A DNA stretch of 64,000 bases. Source: Dictyobacter aurantiacus. Lineage in GTDB: Bacteria > Chloroflexota > Ktedonobacteria > Ktedonobacterales > Ktedonobacteraceae. The stretch covers positions 1,054,001 to 1,118,000 of the forward strand of contig NZ_BIFQ01000002.1 of NCBI RefSeq assembly GCF_003967515.1, written 5' to 3'. Both the position numbers and the translations under genes were made by a program. The notes under the pieces were generated by a model. It searched no databases. It saw nothing but the letters and a program-made list of their open reading frames with translations, and was not told where the DNA came from. This document shows positions 1 through 7,561 of the stretch, one piece after another. Position 1 is the first letter of the stretch. The number at the start of each line of letters is the position of its first letter.

Positions 1-712
1 TGTTGCACAGCGTCATACGGCCTTCCATCGACAGCGCACGAATGGCCGAACCGCTGAACTCGATCACATAGCCGGTTCCAACGCCCGTCCCCAGCTTGCC
101 GATAATGGCCAGCGCCAGGTCCTTCGCCGTCACGCCCTCTGAAAGAGTACCCTCAACGCGAATATTCATCGTCTTCGGCTTTTCCTGCCACAGACACTGC
201 GTGGCCAGCACATGCTCAACCTCGCTGGTCCCGATACCGAAAGCCAGAGCCCCAAAGGCCCCATGCGTCGATGTATGGGAATCGCCACACACAATCGTCA
301 TGCCGGGCAGCGTCAGACCCAGATCCGGGCCGATAATGTGCACGATCCCCTGCCGCGCATCCTGCATATCAAATAAGGTCAGCCCGAAGTCACGCGTATT
401 CTGCTCCAGGGTCGTAATAGTGGTAGAGATCGCCGTATCAACGATATCCAGCTTGCGGCGCCCCTGGGTGGTCGGAATATTATGGTCCAGCACAGCCACA
501 GTTGCATCCGGACGCCGCACCGGCAATCCGGCGGAGCGCAGGCCCGCAAACGCCTGGGGAGAAGTCACCTCATGCACAAGGTGACGATCGATATAGATAA
601 GAGTGGCCTCACCGGGCTGATCCTTGACTACATGGGACTGCCAGATTTTATCAAACAGGGTTTGTGGACGTCGCGTCGTATTGCCGTCCACTGCTTGCTT
701 GTCAGCTACCAT
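1..712 (-). CDS. leuC: 3-isopropylmalate dehydratase large subunit, N-terminal part (runs off the window)
   Basis: This is the large, iron-sulfur subunit of isopropylmalate isomerase, which converts 2- to 3-isopropylmalate in leucine synthesis together with LeuD. The reading frame, read on the minus strand, begins [20 protein letters not shown] and continues through the aconitase-superfamily signatures [49 protein letters not shown] and [20 protein letters not shown], all typical of LeuC. About 237 residues are visible; the rest lies left of the window. The ATG at 712 is chosen because AGGAG and GAGGTG lie just upstream. It is transcribed divergently from a LysR regulator, with a promoter and palindrome between them. 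The 5' leader holds a small stem (GTCCCTG/CAGGGAC near 738-760) but no recognisable leucine leader peptide. Confidence 0.96.
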   Translation of the reverse strand, partial: MVADKQAVDGNTTRRPQTLFDKIWQSHVVKDQPGEATLIYIDRHLVHEVTSPQAFAGLRSAGLPVRRPDATVAVLDHNIPTTQGRRKLDIVDTAISTTITTLEQNTRDFGLTLFDMQDARQGIVHIIGPDLGLTLPGMTIVCGDSHTSTHGAFGALAFGIGTSEVEHVLATQCLWQEKPKTMNIRVEGTLSEGVTAKDLALAIIGKLGTGVGTGYVIEFSGSAIRALSMEGRMTLCN

Positions 713-790
713 ATGCACCTCTTCTCCTGAGTACCAACGTCCCCTGGCGAAAACAGGGACCACAGCGCGCGCATAGAGGCGTGCGCGACA

Positions 791-831
791 GTTATTATGT
801 GAAGTATAATAACATACAATTGATATGTCTA
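791..831 (-). promoter_or_regulatory. leuC promoter overlapped by a LysR-type operator
   Basis: On the minus strand TAGACA (831-826) and TATACT (808-803) are separated by 17 bases, a good sigma-70 promoter for leuC. Overlapping the -10 box is a palindrome with 8-base arms, GTTATTAT at 791-798 and ATAATAAC at 806-813, spaced by 7 bases. It contains TTAT-N7-ATAA and so fits the T-N11-A LysR box. The position suggests that the divergent LysR protein controls leuC and itself. Confidence 0.7.
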
Positions 832-886
832 ATACCTATCAGAGCTAAGGTTGATGCCTGCAGGTTATCAACATAAAGGGGGGAAG

Positions 887-1798
887 ATGGAACTACGGCA
901 GCTCACCTATTTTCTAACGGCCGCGCAGACCCAGAACTTTCGCAAGGCGGCCGAGATCTGCCTGGTGGCACAACCAGCGCTGAGTCGCCAGATCGCGGCT
1001 CTGGAAGACGAACTGAGGATAGAGCTCTTTCGCCGCGTAAAGCAACGCGTGGTGCTTACTCCAGCGGGACAGGAGTTCGCCGCCTATGTACGTGACGCCC
1101 TGGATCATCTACAGCAGGGGCAGCAGGCCATGGCGCGTCTGCAGGATGGGGAGCATGGCACGATCCACATCGGCAGCATCGAACCTCTCACCACGGTATT
1201 CCTACCCACCATCTTCCCCATCTTCCATCAGCGCTACCCAAATATCCAGCTCAAAGTACGTGTCAGCCGCACCGACGATCTGCTCCGGCACATCGAGCAT
1301 GGCGAACTCGACCTCGGGCTCATCTTTAATCCCAACGTCCATCCCGAGGTCCTGGTCGTCAAAGAGCTCTTTCGCCAACCGCTACAGATCATGGTCGCGG
1401 CCGATCATCCCCTGGCGCAGCACAAAACGGTCCCCGTTACGCTGGCTCAGATTTTACAGGAACCGCTATTTCTGCTGGGGGAAACCTCGCGTCTGCGGCG
1501 GGCGGTAGATCGCGCCTTCGCGGCCCGCCGCATAACCATTCAACCTGTGGTAGAGATCGAATCCCTGGCCGGTCTAAAAGAACTGGTCAGGCAGGGCAGG
1601 GGCATCACCTTTATGCTGCCCGCCCTGCTCTATTCATCCGAGATCGACCGCGAGGTCGTCTTGCTACCCATCGAGGACCTCAGCGAAGAATTTGTCTTCG
1701 CCCTGGTCTATCCCCGCTTCCGCCGCATAGCACAGCCCGCGCGTCACTTTATCAACACCATTATGGACACCCTGGCGGCCACGCAGGAGGGTGAATAA
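887..1798 (+). CDS. LysR-family transcriptional regulator
   Basis: A 303-residue LysR-type regulator. The N-terminus (MELRQLTYFLTAAQTQNFRK) starts the winged helix-turn-helix; the recognition region follows (AAEICLVAQPALSRQIAALE, then ELFRR and VVLTPAGQEF). From about residue 90 onward it has the periplasmic-binding-like effector domain (GTIHIGSIE, FHQRYPNIQLKV, GELDLGLIF, RQGRGITFMLP). The ATG at 887 is preferred over an upstream TTG at 851 because AAGGGGGG lies directly before it and the family almost always begins M-E-L-R-x-L. The divergent arrangement with leuC and the shared operator point to a role in branched-chain amino acid synthesis, with a leucine-pathway intermediate as a plausible effector. 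The effector itself cannot be read from sequence. Confidence 0.93.
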   Translation: MELRQLTYFLTAAQTQNFRKAAEICLVAQPALSRQIAALEDELRIELFRRVKQRVVLTPAGQEFAAYVRDALDHLQQGQQAMARLQDGEHGTIHIGSIEPLTTVFLPTIFPIFHQRYPNIQLKVRVSRTDDLLRHIEHGELDLGLIFNPNVHPEVLVVKELFRQPLQIMVAADHPLAQHKTVPVTLAQILQEPLFLLGETSRLRRAVDRAFAARRITIQPVVEIESLAGLKELVRQGRGITFMLPALLYSSEIDREVVLLPIEDLSEEFVFALVYPRFRRIAQPARHFINTIMDTLAATQEGE

Positions 1799-1810
1799 AT
1801 AGAGAATTGA

Positions 1811-2398
1811 TCAATACCAGGCGTGAACAACGGTTGTCACCACCGGATGCGTCTGTCCCTGTGGAACCACATTGGCGGTCCAGATGGTCCCCTGTTTGGG
1901 CAATCCAGCAATGATAGCATTGTTGGTGCAGCCATAATCCACGCGCTCATTGCCAACCAGCGATGTCGCCCCGGTCAAAAACGTACAGTACGCACCATCT
2001 GAGAGCTGCAGTACCCAGGGCTGCATGCTATCCCCGGTCGCCGTAGTCGCGGGCAGCTTGCTCGTCAGCGTAGCCTTCACGCCGCGTGTATCCGTAGCGG
2101 GATTGGCATCACAGATCACGGCATTTGGATAGCTAGTCGAGCTAAAACATGGATCGTAAATAGTATTCACCACGATACATCGCCAGGCATCTTTACGAGG
2201 AGCGGCCAGCGAGGTTTCCCAACAGTCCGCCGTCGAATCGGAAGTAGCCCGCACGCCAGAGGGAAAAAAATGAGAGACCAGGGTCGCCTTTGGGACAGAT
2301 TCAGCCACGCTACTGCCCGCGAACAAACAGAGCGCCAGCGCGATACCTGATACGATCGAAAAAAAACGGGAGATTGACGCTCCCCTTACACCTGACAT
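1811..2398 (-). CDS. secreted cysteine-containing protein of unknown function
   Basis: A 195-residue protein that I cannot assign to a family. It begins with a basic n-region and a hydrophobic segment (FFSIVSGIALALCLFAG) followed by a likely signal peptidase site after SSVA. The mature part has six cysteines (in DCWE, WRCIV, DPCFSS, VICDAN, AYCTFL, YGCTNN), consistent with three disulfides outside the cell, and many Thr/Ala/Val residues suggesting a beta-rich fold. It converges on the LysR gene with only 12 bases between the stops. No partner gene indicates a function. Confidence 0.75.
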   Translation of the reverse strand: MSGVRGASISRFFSIVSGIALALCLFAGSSVAESVPKATLVSHFFPSGVRATSDSTADCWETSLAAPRKDAWRCIVVNTIYDPCFSSTSYPNAVICDANPATDTRGVKATLTSKLPATTATGDSMQPWVLQLSDGAYCTFLTGATSLVGNERVDYGCTNNAIIAGLPKQGTIWTANVVPQGQTHPVVTTVVHAWY

Positions 2399-2590
2399 GA
2401 CTTCACCCTCAACTTTCTACATAACCATACATCCACATCAGATCAATACGAAGAAACCTACCACAAAGCGAGGTCCTCTAGTAAATAACGCCACAAACAA
2501 AAAAAAGATCGCAGCAGAGCGGGTTCTTGTTTGTCTTTAAACGGCGTAACAGGTATACTCAAGGATGAGAATCTGCTAAAGGATGAATAT

Positions 2591-3034
2591 ATGAATTATA
2601 AAGTTTCAGTTACGCAGGGAGAGCAAGAGCAATTCGCGAGCTTTATCCATGAACAGATCAAAGAGTTCAATAACCAGCGCTCGCCACATCACAAGGCGGC
2701 CCGCGCCAAAGGCGCCGTCAAGCAGATTAACGCCATCGTGACCGATGAACAGGGACAGTGGCTGGGCGGGCTCGCCGCGGAACAATACTGGAACTGGCTG
2801 GAGATTAACGATTTCTGGCTCCCCGAAGAGTTGCGCAATCACGGATTGGGCAGTTCATTACTGGCCCAGGTGGAACAGCTAGGGCGCGAGAATGGAGCAC
2901 AGAAAGTCTTGCTCACCACATTTGAATTCCAGGGTAGAACTTTCTACGAGCGCCATGGCTATAAAGTGGTGGGAATCGTCGAGGATTATCCCCCTGGATC
3001 TTGTTACTACACAATGGTGAAAAACCTATCCTAA
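2591..3034 (+). CDS. GNAT-family N-acetyltransferase
   Basis: A 147-residue acetyltransferase. The acetyl-CoA-binding motif A is visible as WLPEELRNHGLGSSLLAQVE, followed by NGAQKVLLTT, and motif B as FYERHGYKVVGIVEDYPPGS. The acceptor is unknown; the family transfers acetyl groups to amines of antibiotics, polyamines, peptides or proteins. The ATG at 2591 is chosen over a TTG at 2531 because AAAGGA lies 7 bases before it. The gene stands alone and ends in a strong hairpin. Confidence 0.88.
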   Translation: MNYKVSVTQGEQEQFASFIHEQIKEFNNQRSPHHKAARAKGAVKQINAIVTDEQGQWLGGLAAEQYWNWLEINDFWLPEELRNHGLGSSLLAQVEQLGRENGAQKVLLTTFEFQGRTFYERHGYKVVGIVEDYPPGSCYYTMVKNLS

Positions 3035-3038
3035 TAGG

Positions 3039-3096
3039 ATTTGGTGCGAGAGCAGGGATGGCCGCGAATGCGGCCATCCCTGCTCTCGCACCAAAT
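3039..3096. terminator. 27-bp perfect hairpin between convergent genes
   Basis: Arms 3039-3065 and 3070-3096 are perfectly complementary with a GAAT loop. It lies between the GNAT gene and the membrane-protein gene read toward it, so it can end transcription in both directions. The tip GCCGC-GAAT-GCGGC resembles the tips of the other long hairpins in this window. Confidence 0.8.
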
Positions 3097-3126
3097 TAAG
3101 CCCAAAAAACAGGGCACCCACGCGGG

Positions 3127-3684
3127 CTACCAATCATAGGAGCGCTTAAAATCTTCTTGCAGATAATTGGTGGGATCGGCGGCATCGATAATGACGGGAA
3201 TCTGAGAGCCTGAGACGGGCAACTTGCTATCGCGCACGCGGCGTGAGAAGGTATATATTTTGCCATTCTGTGGGGAGGTCCATTCTAATTGCAGCCGATA
3301 CTCACTCCCACCGGAGAAGAAGCGGCGTGGCCAGCGCCAGATACGCACCTCGTCAAACGCCACCACCGTCGCCATGATCTGGGTGCCATACCTGCGAAAC
3401 CAGCCCTCTTCCTGATTCTGGATAAAGGTATCGGTAAAGATAAACGAGAAGCCCAGCACCAGGGCGCACGGCAAGATCCATTTCCAGGGTACCGAGCCAT
3501 CAACAATAAAGGCGCCCCATGATGTCTTGATGCCGATGGCACCGATCACAATGCATAACAACAGAAGCGCGACGATAGCAAGATAGAGCCGAAAGGCCCA
3601 GCGCTGCAAGCGATACTCTCTACGAATAGTGGTTCGCGCTCTCTGCTTATCATAGAATTGTTGTTCATCTATATTCTGCTGCAT
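3127..3684 (-). CDS. two-helix membrane protein, DUF3592-like
   Basis: A 185-residue protein with a charged cytoplasmic N-terminus, two membrane helices (LYLAIVALLLLCIVIGAIGI and WILPCALVLGFSFIFTDTF) and a C-terminal soluble domain from about residue 95. The C-terminal part (GTQIMATVVAFDEVRI, YRLQLEWTSPQNGKIYTFSR, VIIDAADPTNYLQED) has the beta-sheet pattern of DUF3592 proteins, which are small membrane proteins of unknown role. The DUF assignment rests on pattern only. It is followed by the shared hairpin and diverges from another membrane protein gene with 122 bases between the starts. Confidence 0.7.
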   Translation of the reverse strand: MQQNIDEQQFYDKQRARTTIRREYRLQRWAFRLYLAIVALLLLCIVIGAIGIKTSWGAFIVDGSVPWKWILPCALVLGFSFIFTDTFIQNQEEGWFRRYGTQIMATVVAFDEVRIWRWPRRFFSGGSEYRLQLEWTSPQNGKIYTFSRRVRDSKLPVSGSQIPVIIDAADPTNYLQEDFKRSYDW

Positions 3685-3806
3685 AGAGATTCTACAAATC
3701 TACTTTCTCAGGCTGGCCGCGAGGCCGAACGAAATATACAATTGCTTTTCAAGCCTGTCACAATTATAATATCTCAAGCAAGCGTATAATGGAATAGAAG
3801 GGAAAA

Positions 3807-4487
3807 ATGGAACAAGAAAAGGCGGAGCACGGATCCTCACTAGCGCAAAAGCACAGGGTAGCAGAGCATCAACTGGTAGGGCAGGTGCCAAAACTGCTGG
3901 TATCGCTCACATTACTTTTGATAGGAGTCTGTTATTTTTTCCTACCACCCACGCTCAGGATAGGGCCAGAATGGTCATTGCTGGCGATAGAAGGCCTCCT
4001 GCTCATTCCCATGTGGCAGTACTGGATCACCGGTCATGCCATTCCTCATCGCGTTGCGCGGCCGCTCAGCCTGACCGCGATGGGATTTGTAACGCTGGCC
4101 CTGATCGTTGAAATGGCGCTGCTGATCATCAAAATATCGACCTTCAACAGCGGCTTTATTCTGCTCCGCTCAGCGACGCTACTATGGATCAGCAATGTGC
4201 TCGTCTTCGCGGTATGGTACTGGAACATCGATGGGGGAGGTCCACGCAAGCGGCACGAAAACGCGCACCAGGCCAGCGACTTCCTGTTTCCGCAGCAAAC
4301 CAATGGAGCCTCGTGGGAAGCGCGCTTCTTCGACTACCTCTTTGTCGCCTTTACGGGAGCCACCGCGTTCAGCCCCACCGATACCTCCCCACTCAGCCGC
4401 CGGGCGAAAGTCTTGATGATGTTAGAGGGGCTAATCTCATTTATGATCGTCGCGGTCCTGATCAGCCGCGTCGCCAACATTTTCTAG
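3807..4487 (+). CDS. integral membrane protein of unknown function
   Basis: A 226-residue protein with five or six membrane helices, including VPKLLVSLTLLLIGVCYFFL, WSLLAIEGLLLIPMWQYW, LTAMGFVTLALIVEMALLI and a C-terminal MMLEGLISFMIVAVLISRVA. The segment FDYLFVAFTGATAFSPTD followed by SPLSRRAKVLMMLEG is a pattern I associate with a conserved but uncharacterised bacterial membrane family whose C-terminus resembles a two-helix ion-channel pore. A channel role is only a suggestion: no selectivity-filter motif is present. The ATG follows AGGGAAAA. Confidence 0.7.
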   Translation: MEQEKAEHGSSLAQKHRVAEHQLVGQVPKLLVSLTLLLIGVCYFFLPPTLRIGPEWSLLAIEGLLLIPMWQYWITGHAIPHRVARPLSLTAMGFVTLALIVEMALLIIKISTFNSGFILLRSATLLWISNVLVFAVWYWNIDGGGPRKRHENAHQASDFLFPQQTNGASWEARFFDYLFVAFTGATAFSPTDTSPLSRRAKVLMMLEGLISFMIVAVLISRVANIF

Positions 4488-4527
4488 GCAGGACAGCGCC
4501 CCGGTAAGAGAAGCATACGACACGCAC

Positions 4528-6204
4528 TTATTGCTGGCCAGTCAGCAGCCCGTAAAAGAGCAGGACAGCCGCCACAGCCATGATCAGGAAGGTCAATACC
4601 AGAAGCACATTAGAGATCCAGCCAAAGGTATACTGCCGCATAATCTTGCGATTATTACCGACCAGCAAAAGATACACAACCAGCACAGGAGCCAGCACGC
4701 CAGAGATAATATTAGCCCACAGAATAAGCTGGATTGGATCCAGGTGGCAGAAGGCGAGCAGCAGGCTGAGTAGCAGGGCCGCGGTAAGGATCAGGTAGAA
4801 GCCCTCGCTCTGCCACGGCTTTTTCGACAGCCCGGACGGCCAGCCAAACGTACCGGTAATAGCATAAGAAGTGCTGGCCAGCAGCACAGGGATCGCCACC
4901 AGGCCCGCGCCGATCAAGCCGATCGCGAACAGATATTTCGCCACGGGCCCCATAATCGCGACCAGGGCCAGCGCGGCATCCGCCGCCGTCGAGATAGTTT
5001 TATGATGGGTGAACAGCGTGGTCGCGGTACATACAATGATACAGTAGGCCACCAGATTTCCACTCACGACACCAACACCAATATCACCAAAGGCCTGCCA
5101 TAATTTCTGCCTGGTACTCCCTGGTCGATGCTCTTCCTTCTCTCCCTGCACCTGCCAATAGATGTTATAGGGAGAGATAGTCGCTCCCAGCAAAGCTACG
5201 GCACTACTAATACTGGCAAAAGTAAAATCGATATGTGGTAGAAACGTATGGCTAAGAATCGAGCCCCAATCCGGTCGGACCATAATATCGGTGATAATAT
5301 AGACTATAAATGCCAGACTCATTACAATAAAGATTCTTTTAAGCGCCTCAAAATTGCTAAAAACGGTTAAATACCAGAGAATCAGGGCGATTGGGGCGAT
5401 AAACCAGATCCAGCTGATGTTCGTCAAAAGTTGAAAACCACTACCAATCGCGACCAGATCGGCGGTGATCAGGACAACATTGGCGATGATCAAGGCCAGG
5501 GAAGCCACAATAGCACTGGCACGGCCATAATGCTCGCTCAGCACTTCAGCCAGGCCTTTTTGCGTCAAACGTCCTATGCGGGCACAGGAATACTGTACAA
5601 CCTGATATAAAGGGGTGGAGAGCAACATCAACCAGAGGTGCCCAAAGCCCACCTGCGCACCATCTATAGAATATGAAGCCACCGCAGATGAGTCATTACC
5701 GGCCATACCTGCCAGAAATCCCGGACCCAACATACGCAGCCAGAAGGAAGAGCGCAACTGCGTATCATGACCATCATCCTGATGACCATGCACATGGCGC
5801 CTGGCTTCCATTTCCCGGACGCCCTCCGCAGTAGGAAGGTCCCTCTCAACCTCATTCAGCATTGAATCCTGGTGTTGCTGCTCGCTCATGATCTCTTCAA
5901 CCCTGTGAGCGTTCAATGTCCTGGCTTCCTGCTCATCAATATCCAGGACTACATAACCGGGATGGTCACCTTCACGCTTGCTGGCAGGCACAATTTTCTG
6001 CACGCGATCTAAAGGCACCTCCAGTTGCTTTTGAAACACGGTCCCTTTTTGAACAATAAGTTTCGCAGTATTCCCCTGCTCATCCTTCACCACCTCATGT
6101 ACATAAGGTCGACTGATATCCTCTTCACCCAGATTCCCATCCTTCGTCTCCACCAGCATCCCTGGCTCGATACGGCGAGAACTCTTATGCTTCCTTTTCG
6201 ACAT
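4528..6204 (-). CDS. NRAMP-family divalent metal transporter with N-terminal PRC-barrel-like domain
   Basis: A 558-residue protein. Residues 1 to about 90 form a soluble domain (RRIEPGMLVETKDGNLGEED, then a YVVLDID strand) like the PRC-barrel/DUF2171 group. A charged His-rich linker (HVHGHQDDGHD) follows, then about eleven membrane helices of the NRAMP fold. The two metal-site segments are altered: helix 1 has GPGFLAGMAGNDSSAVASY where canonical NRAMPs have DPGN, and helix 6 has GATISPYNIYW where they have MPH. The metal-coordinating Met is therefore Ser and the helix-1 Asn is Ala. Family knowledge links loss of that Met to transport of Mg2+ or other hard cations. The start at 6204 follows AAGGAA; an in-frame ATG-like start 66 bases upstream has no site. 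Confidence 0.88.
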   Translation of the reverse strand: MSKRKHKSSRRIEPGMLVETKDGNLGEEDISRPYVHEVVKDEQGNTAKLIVQKGTVFQKQLEVPLDRVQKIVPASKREGDHPGYVVLDIDEQEARTLNAHRVEEIMSEQQHQDSMLNEVERDLPTAEGVREMEARRHVHGHQDDGHDTQLRSSFWLRMLGPGFLAGMAGNDSSAVASYSIDGAQVGFGHLWLMLLSTPLYQVVQYSCARIGRLTQKGLAEVLSEHYGRASAIVASLALIIANVVLITADLVAIGSGFQLLTNISWIWFIAPIALILWYLTVFSNFEALKRIFIVMSLAFIVYIITDIMVRPDWGSILSHTFLPHIDFTFASISSAVALLGATISPYNIYWQVQGEKEEHRPGSTRQKLWQAFGDIGVGVVSGNLVAYCIIVCTATTLFTHHKTISTAADAALALVAIMGPVAKYLFAIGLIGAGLVAIPVLLASTSYAITGTFGWPSGLSKKPWQSEGFYLILTAALLLSLLLAFCHLDPIQLILWANIISGVLAPVLVVYLLLVGNNRKIMRQYTFGWISNVLLVLTFLIMAVAAVLLFYGLLTGQQ

Positions 6205-6785
6205 ATATATTCCTTCAAAATGTTTTTCGTTGCAGGCAACACGACACCATAAAAATAAAGAATAGTACATCCATGTAAAATTCTGGTTAGTATCCTAAAC
6301 CAATGCGTTTGCACAACATTTCACATCAAGCGCTTGTAAATATGTTACCACTAACACGTAACTACAAGAAATCGGGACGCAACCATAGCAAACAGAGAAA
6401 TATGCGGCAGCTGGCACGCGAGACAGGAAAAAGAGGTCCGAGGAGAGGAACCTTTTAGGGGTAAAACTGATGTTCTATCCACTATCGCAATAAAAATGGT
6501 TTACCCTTAGTTTAATTCTATAAGGAATATACATTTAACTGTCACCTGCGGCACAGTAACATCTCTCTTTTATACCTCGTATCCTCCGAACCATGCCAAC
6601 GTAATTGGAATATTCGCGTAACCTATTCGCCTATTCACACGTGTAATAAATATGAGGCAATAAACTATTAAATTTAATAGCGGCCAGAAGAAAATTCCTC
6701 TTCATTGCCGTTATTGTTCAGAATACAACACGAAACAATTCATCGCGATAAAGACGTTAATCAACATTATTTGCATAGATAGATA
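6205..6785. other. AT-rich intergenic region without a gene
   Basis: About 580 bases with no convincing reading frame on either strand. It contains the promoter region of the transporter gene on the minus strand and the upstream region of the BldC-like gene on the plus strand. I see no long hairpin, repeat or known RNA motif here, unlike most gaps in the window. Confidence 0.5.
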
Positions 6786-6814
6786 TTTACAAATGTCTTT
6801 AATTGCGATACAAT
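6786..6814 (+). promoter_or_regulatory. promoter of the first BldC-like gene
   Basis: TTTACA (6786-6791) and TACAAT (6809-6814) are 17 bases apart, giving a 5' leader of about 120 bases with a small stem (GCCGTTTTGAAACGGC near 6887). The paralogue at 24280 has the same two hexamers with the same spacing. Confidence 0.65.
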
Positions 6815-6939
6815 ATAAAAACAAGTTACACGTAGTTTATTCATTAGCAGATAATTTCATTAGTCTTTCTGTTTTTGAATAAAGCGCCGTTTTGAAACGG
6901 CATTCAAATAGTAGAACATCAGAAAAGGAGACACACCAC

Positions 6940-7134
6940 ATGAGCGAGCTATTAACTGTATCGGAAGTTGCGAATATCTTGAGGGTAGATGACACCACGG
7001 TTCGTCGCTGGGTAAAGCAGGGTGCGCTAGAAGCGATCATTCTTCCACATGTGAATGAGCGCCAGGCTTATCGCATCAAACGTGAGACCCTCAACAAACT
7101 GCTGGCTGGTCAGAGCGAACTGACGCATGCCTGA
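6940..7134 (+). CDS. BldC/excisionase-like small HTH DNA-binding protein, copy 1
   Basis: A 64-residue protein made almost wholly of one MerR/excisionase-type winged HTH: LLTVSEVANILRVDDTTVRR is the helix-turn-helix, WVKQGALEAIILP the wing and YRIKRETLNKLLAG the last helix. Such proteins bind DNA by direct-repeat multimerisation (BldC) or bend DNA in excision. No integrase or effector domain is nearby, which favours a BldC-like regulator. The ATG at 6940 is preceded by AAAAGGAG. A second copy at 24280 is about 80 percent identical. Both have identical promoter hexamers and both end in two adjacent hairpins. Confidence 0.9.
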   Translation: MSELLTVSEVANILRVDDTTVRRWVKQGALEAIILPHVNERQAYRIKRETLNKLLAGQSELTHA

Positions 7135-7150
7135 TTTGCGCAACGTACGT

Positions 7151-7238
7151 ACGTGTGGTCAACTAATCTACAACACGAATAGTTGACCACACGTTGAAAA
7201 GAGCGGATATCCTTTGCGGGATATCCGCTCTTTTCAAC
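7151..7238 (+). terminator. twin hairpins after BldC-like gene 1
   Basis: The first stem pairs 7151-7165 with 7180-7194 (15 bp); the second pairs 7193-7212 with 7219-7238 (20 bp) and ends in CTCTTTTCAAC. The two share two bases at 7193-7194. The second paralogue also ends with two abutting stems of unrelated sequence. Confidence 0.75.
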
Positions 7239-7260
7239 TAAGGAAAGAGGCACGTTCACT

Positions 7261-7441
7261 GAGAGTGTCGTCTTACTTCAACGAAAGCGAACTCGATTGC
7301 GCGGCCGCGCTAGTTTTGTGTGTTGGTGCAACTGGGGTGCGGATGCGCCCCAGTTGCACCAACACAATGGACTCGTACGCACCAGAGATGCGAAAGCTCA
7401 GGCAGCCCGCAGGCGATGATCGTGAGAGTAAGGCACACTCT
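7261..7441. repeat. hairpin repeat element, copy A
   Basis: Member of the window's main intergenic repeat family. The left end has GAGAGTGTCGTCTTAC and the right end GAGAGTAAGGCACACTC. The core is GCGGCCGCGC followed by a 22-bp stem at 7319-7366 with a GGAT loop, arms beginning TGTGTTGGTGCAACTGGGG. The right flank has the family's ACTCGTACGCACCAGAGATGCG segment. Confidence 0.75.
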
Positions 7442-7503
7442 TATATGTTATGATGAATGATACACATGATGCGCACAATGTGTATCATTCATCATAACAT
7501 ATA
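7442..7503. terminator. 26-bp AT-rich hairpin
   Basis: Arms 7442-7467 and 7478-7503 are perfectly complementary around a 10-base loop. It directly abuts repeat copy A and stands just downstream of the minus-strand kinase gene, for which it is the likely terminator. Confidence 0.7.
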
Positions 7504-7561
7504 GAACATACTTGTACCCCATCACAAAAAACAAGCGTGAACATCTAGGCGCATATATGAT

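Noticed and set aside
96-584. 162-codon plus-strand frame at the left edge
   Set aside because: It is antisense to leuC, whose conserved motifs are unmistakable.
6940-7134. Excisionase of an integrated element
   Set aside because: No integrase, attachment-site repeat or phage gene is near either copy, and the two copies have ordinary promoters and terminators.
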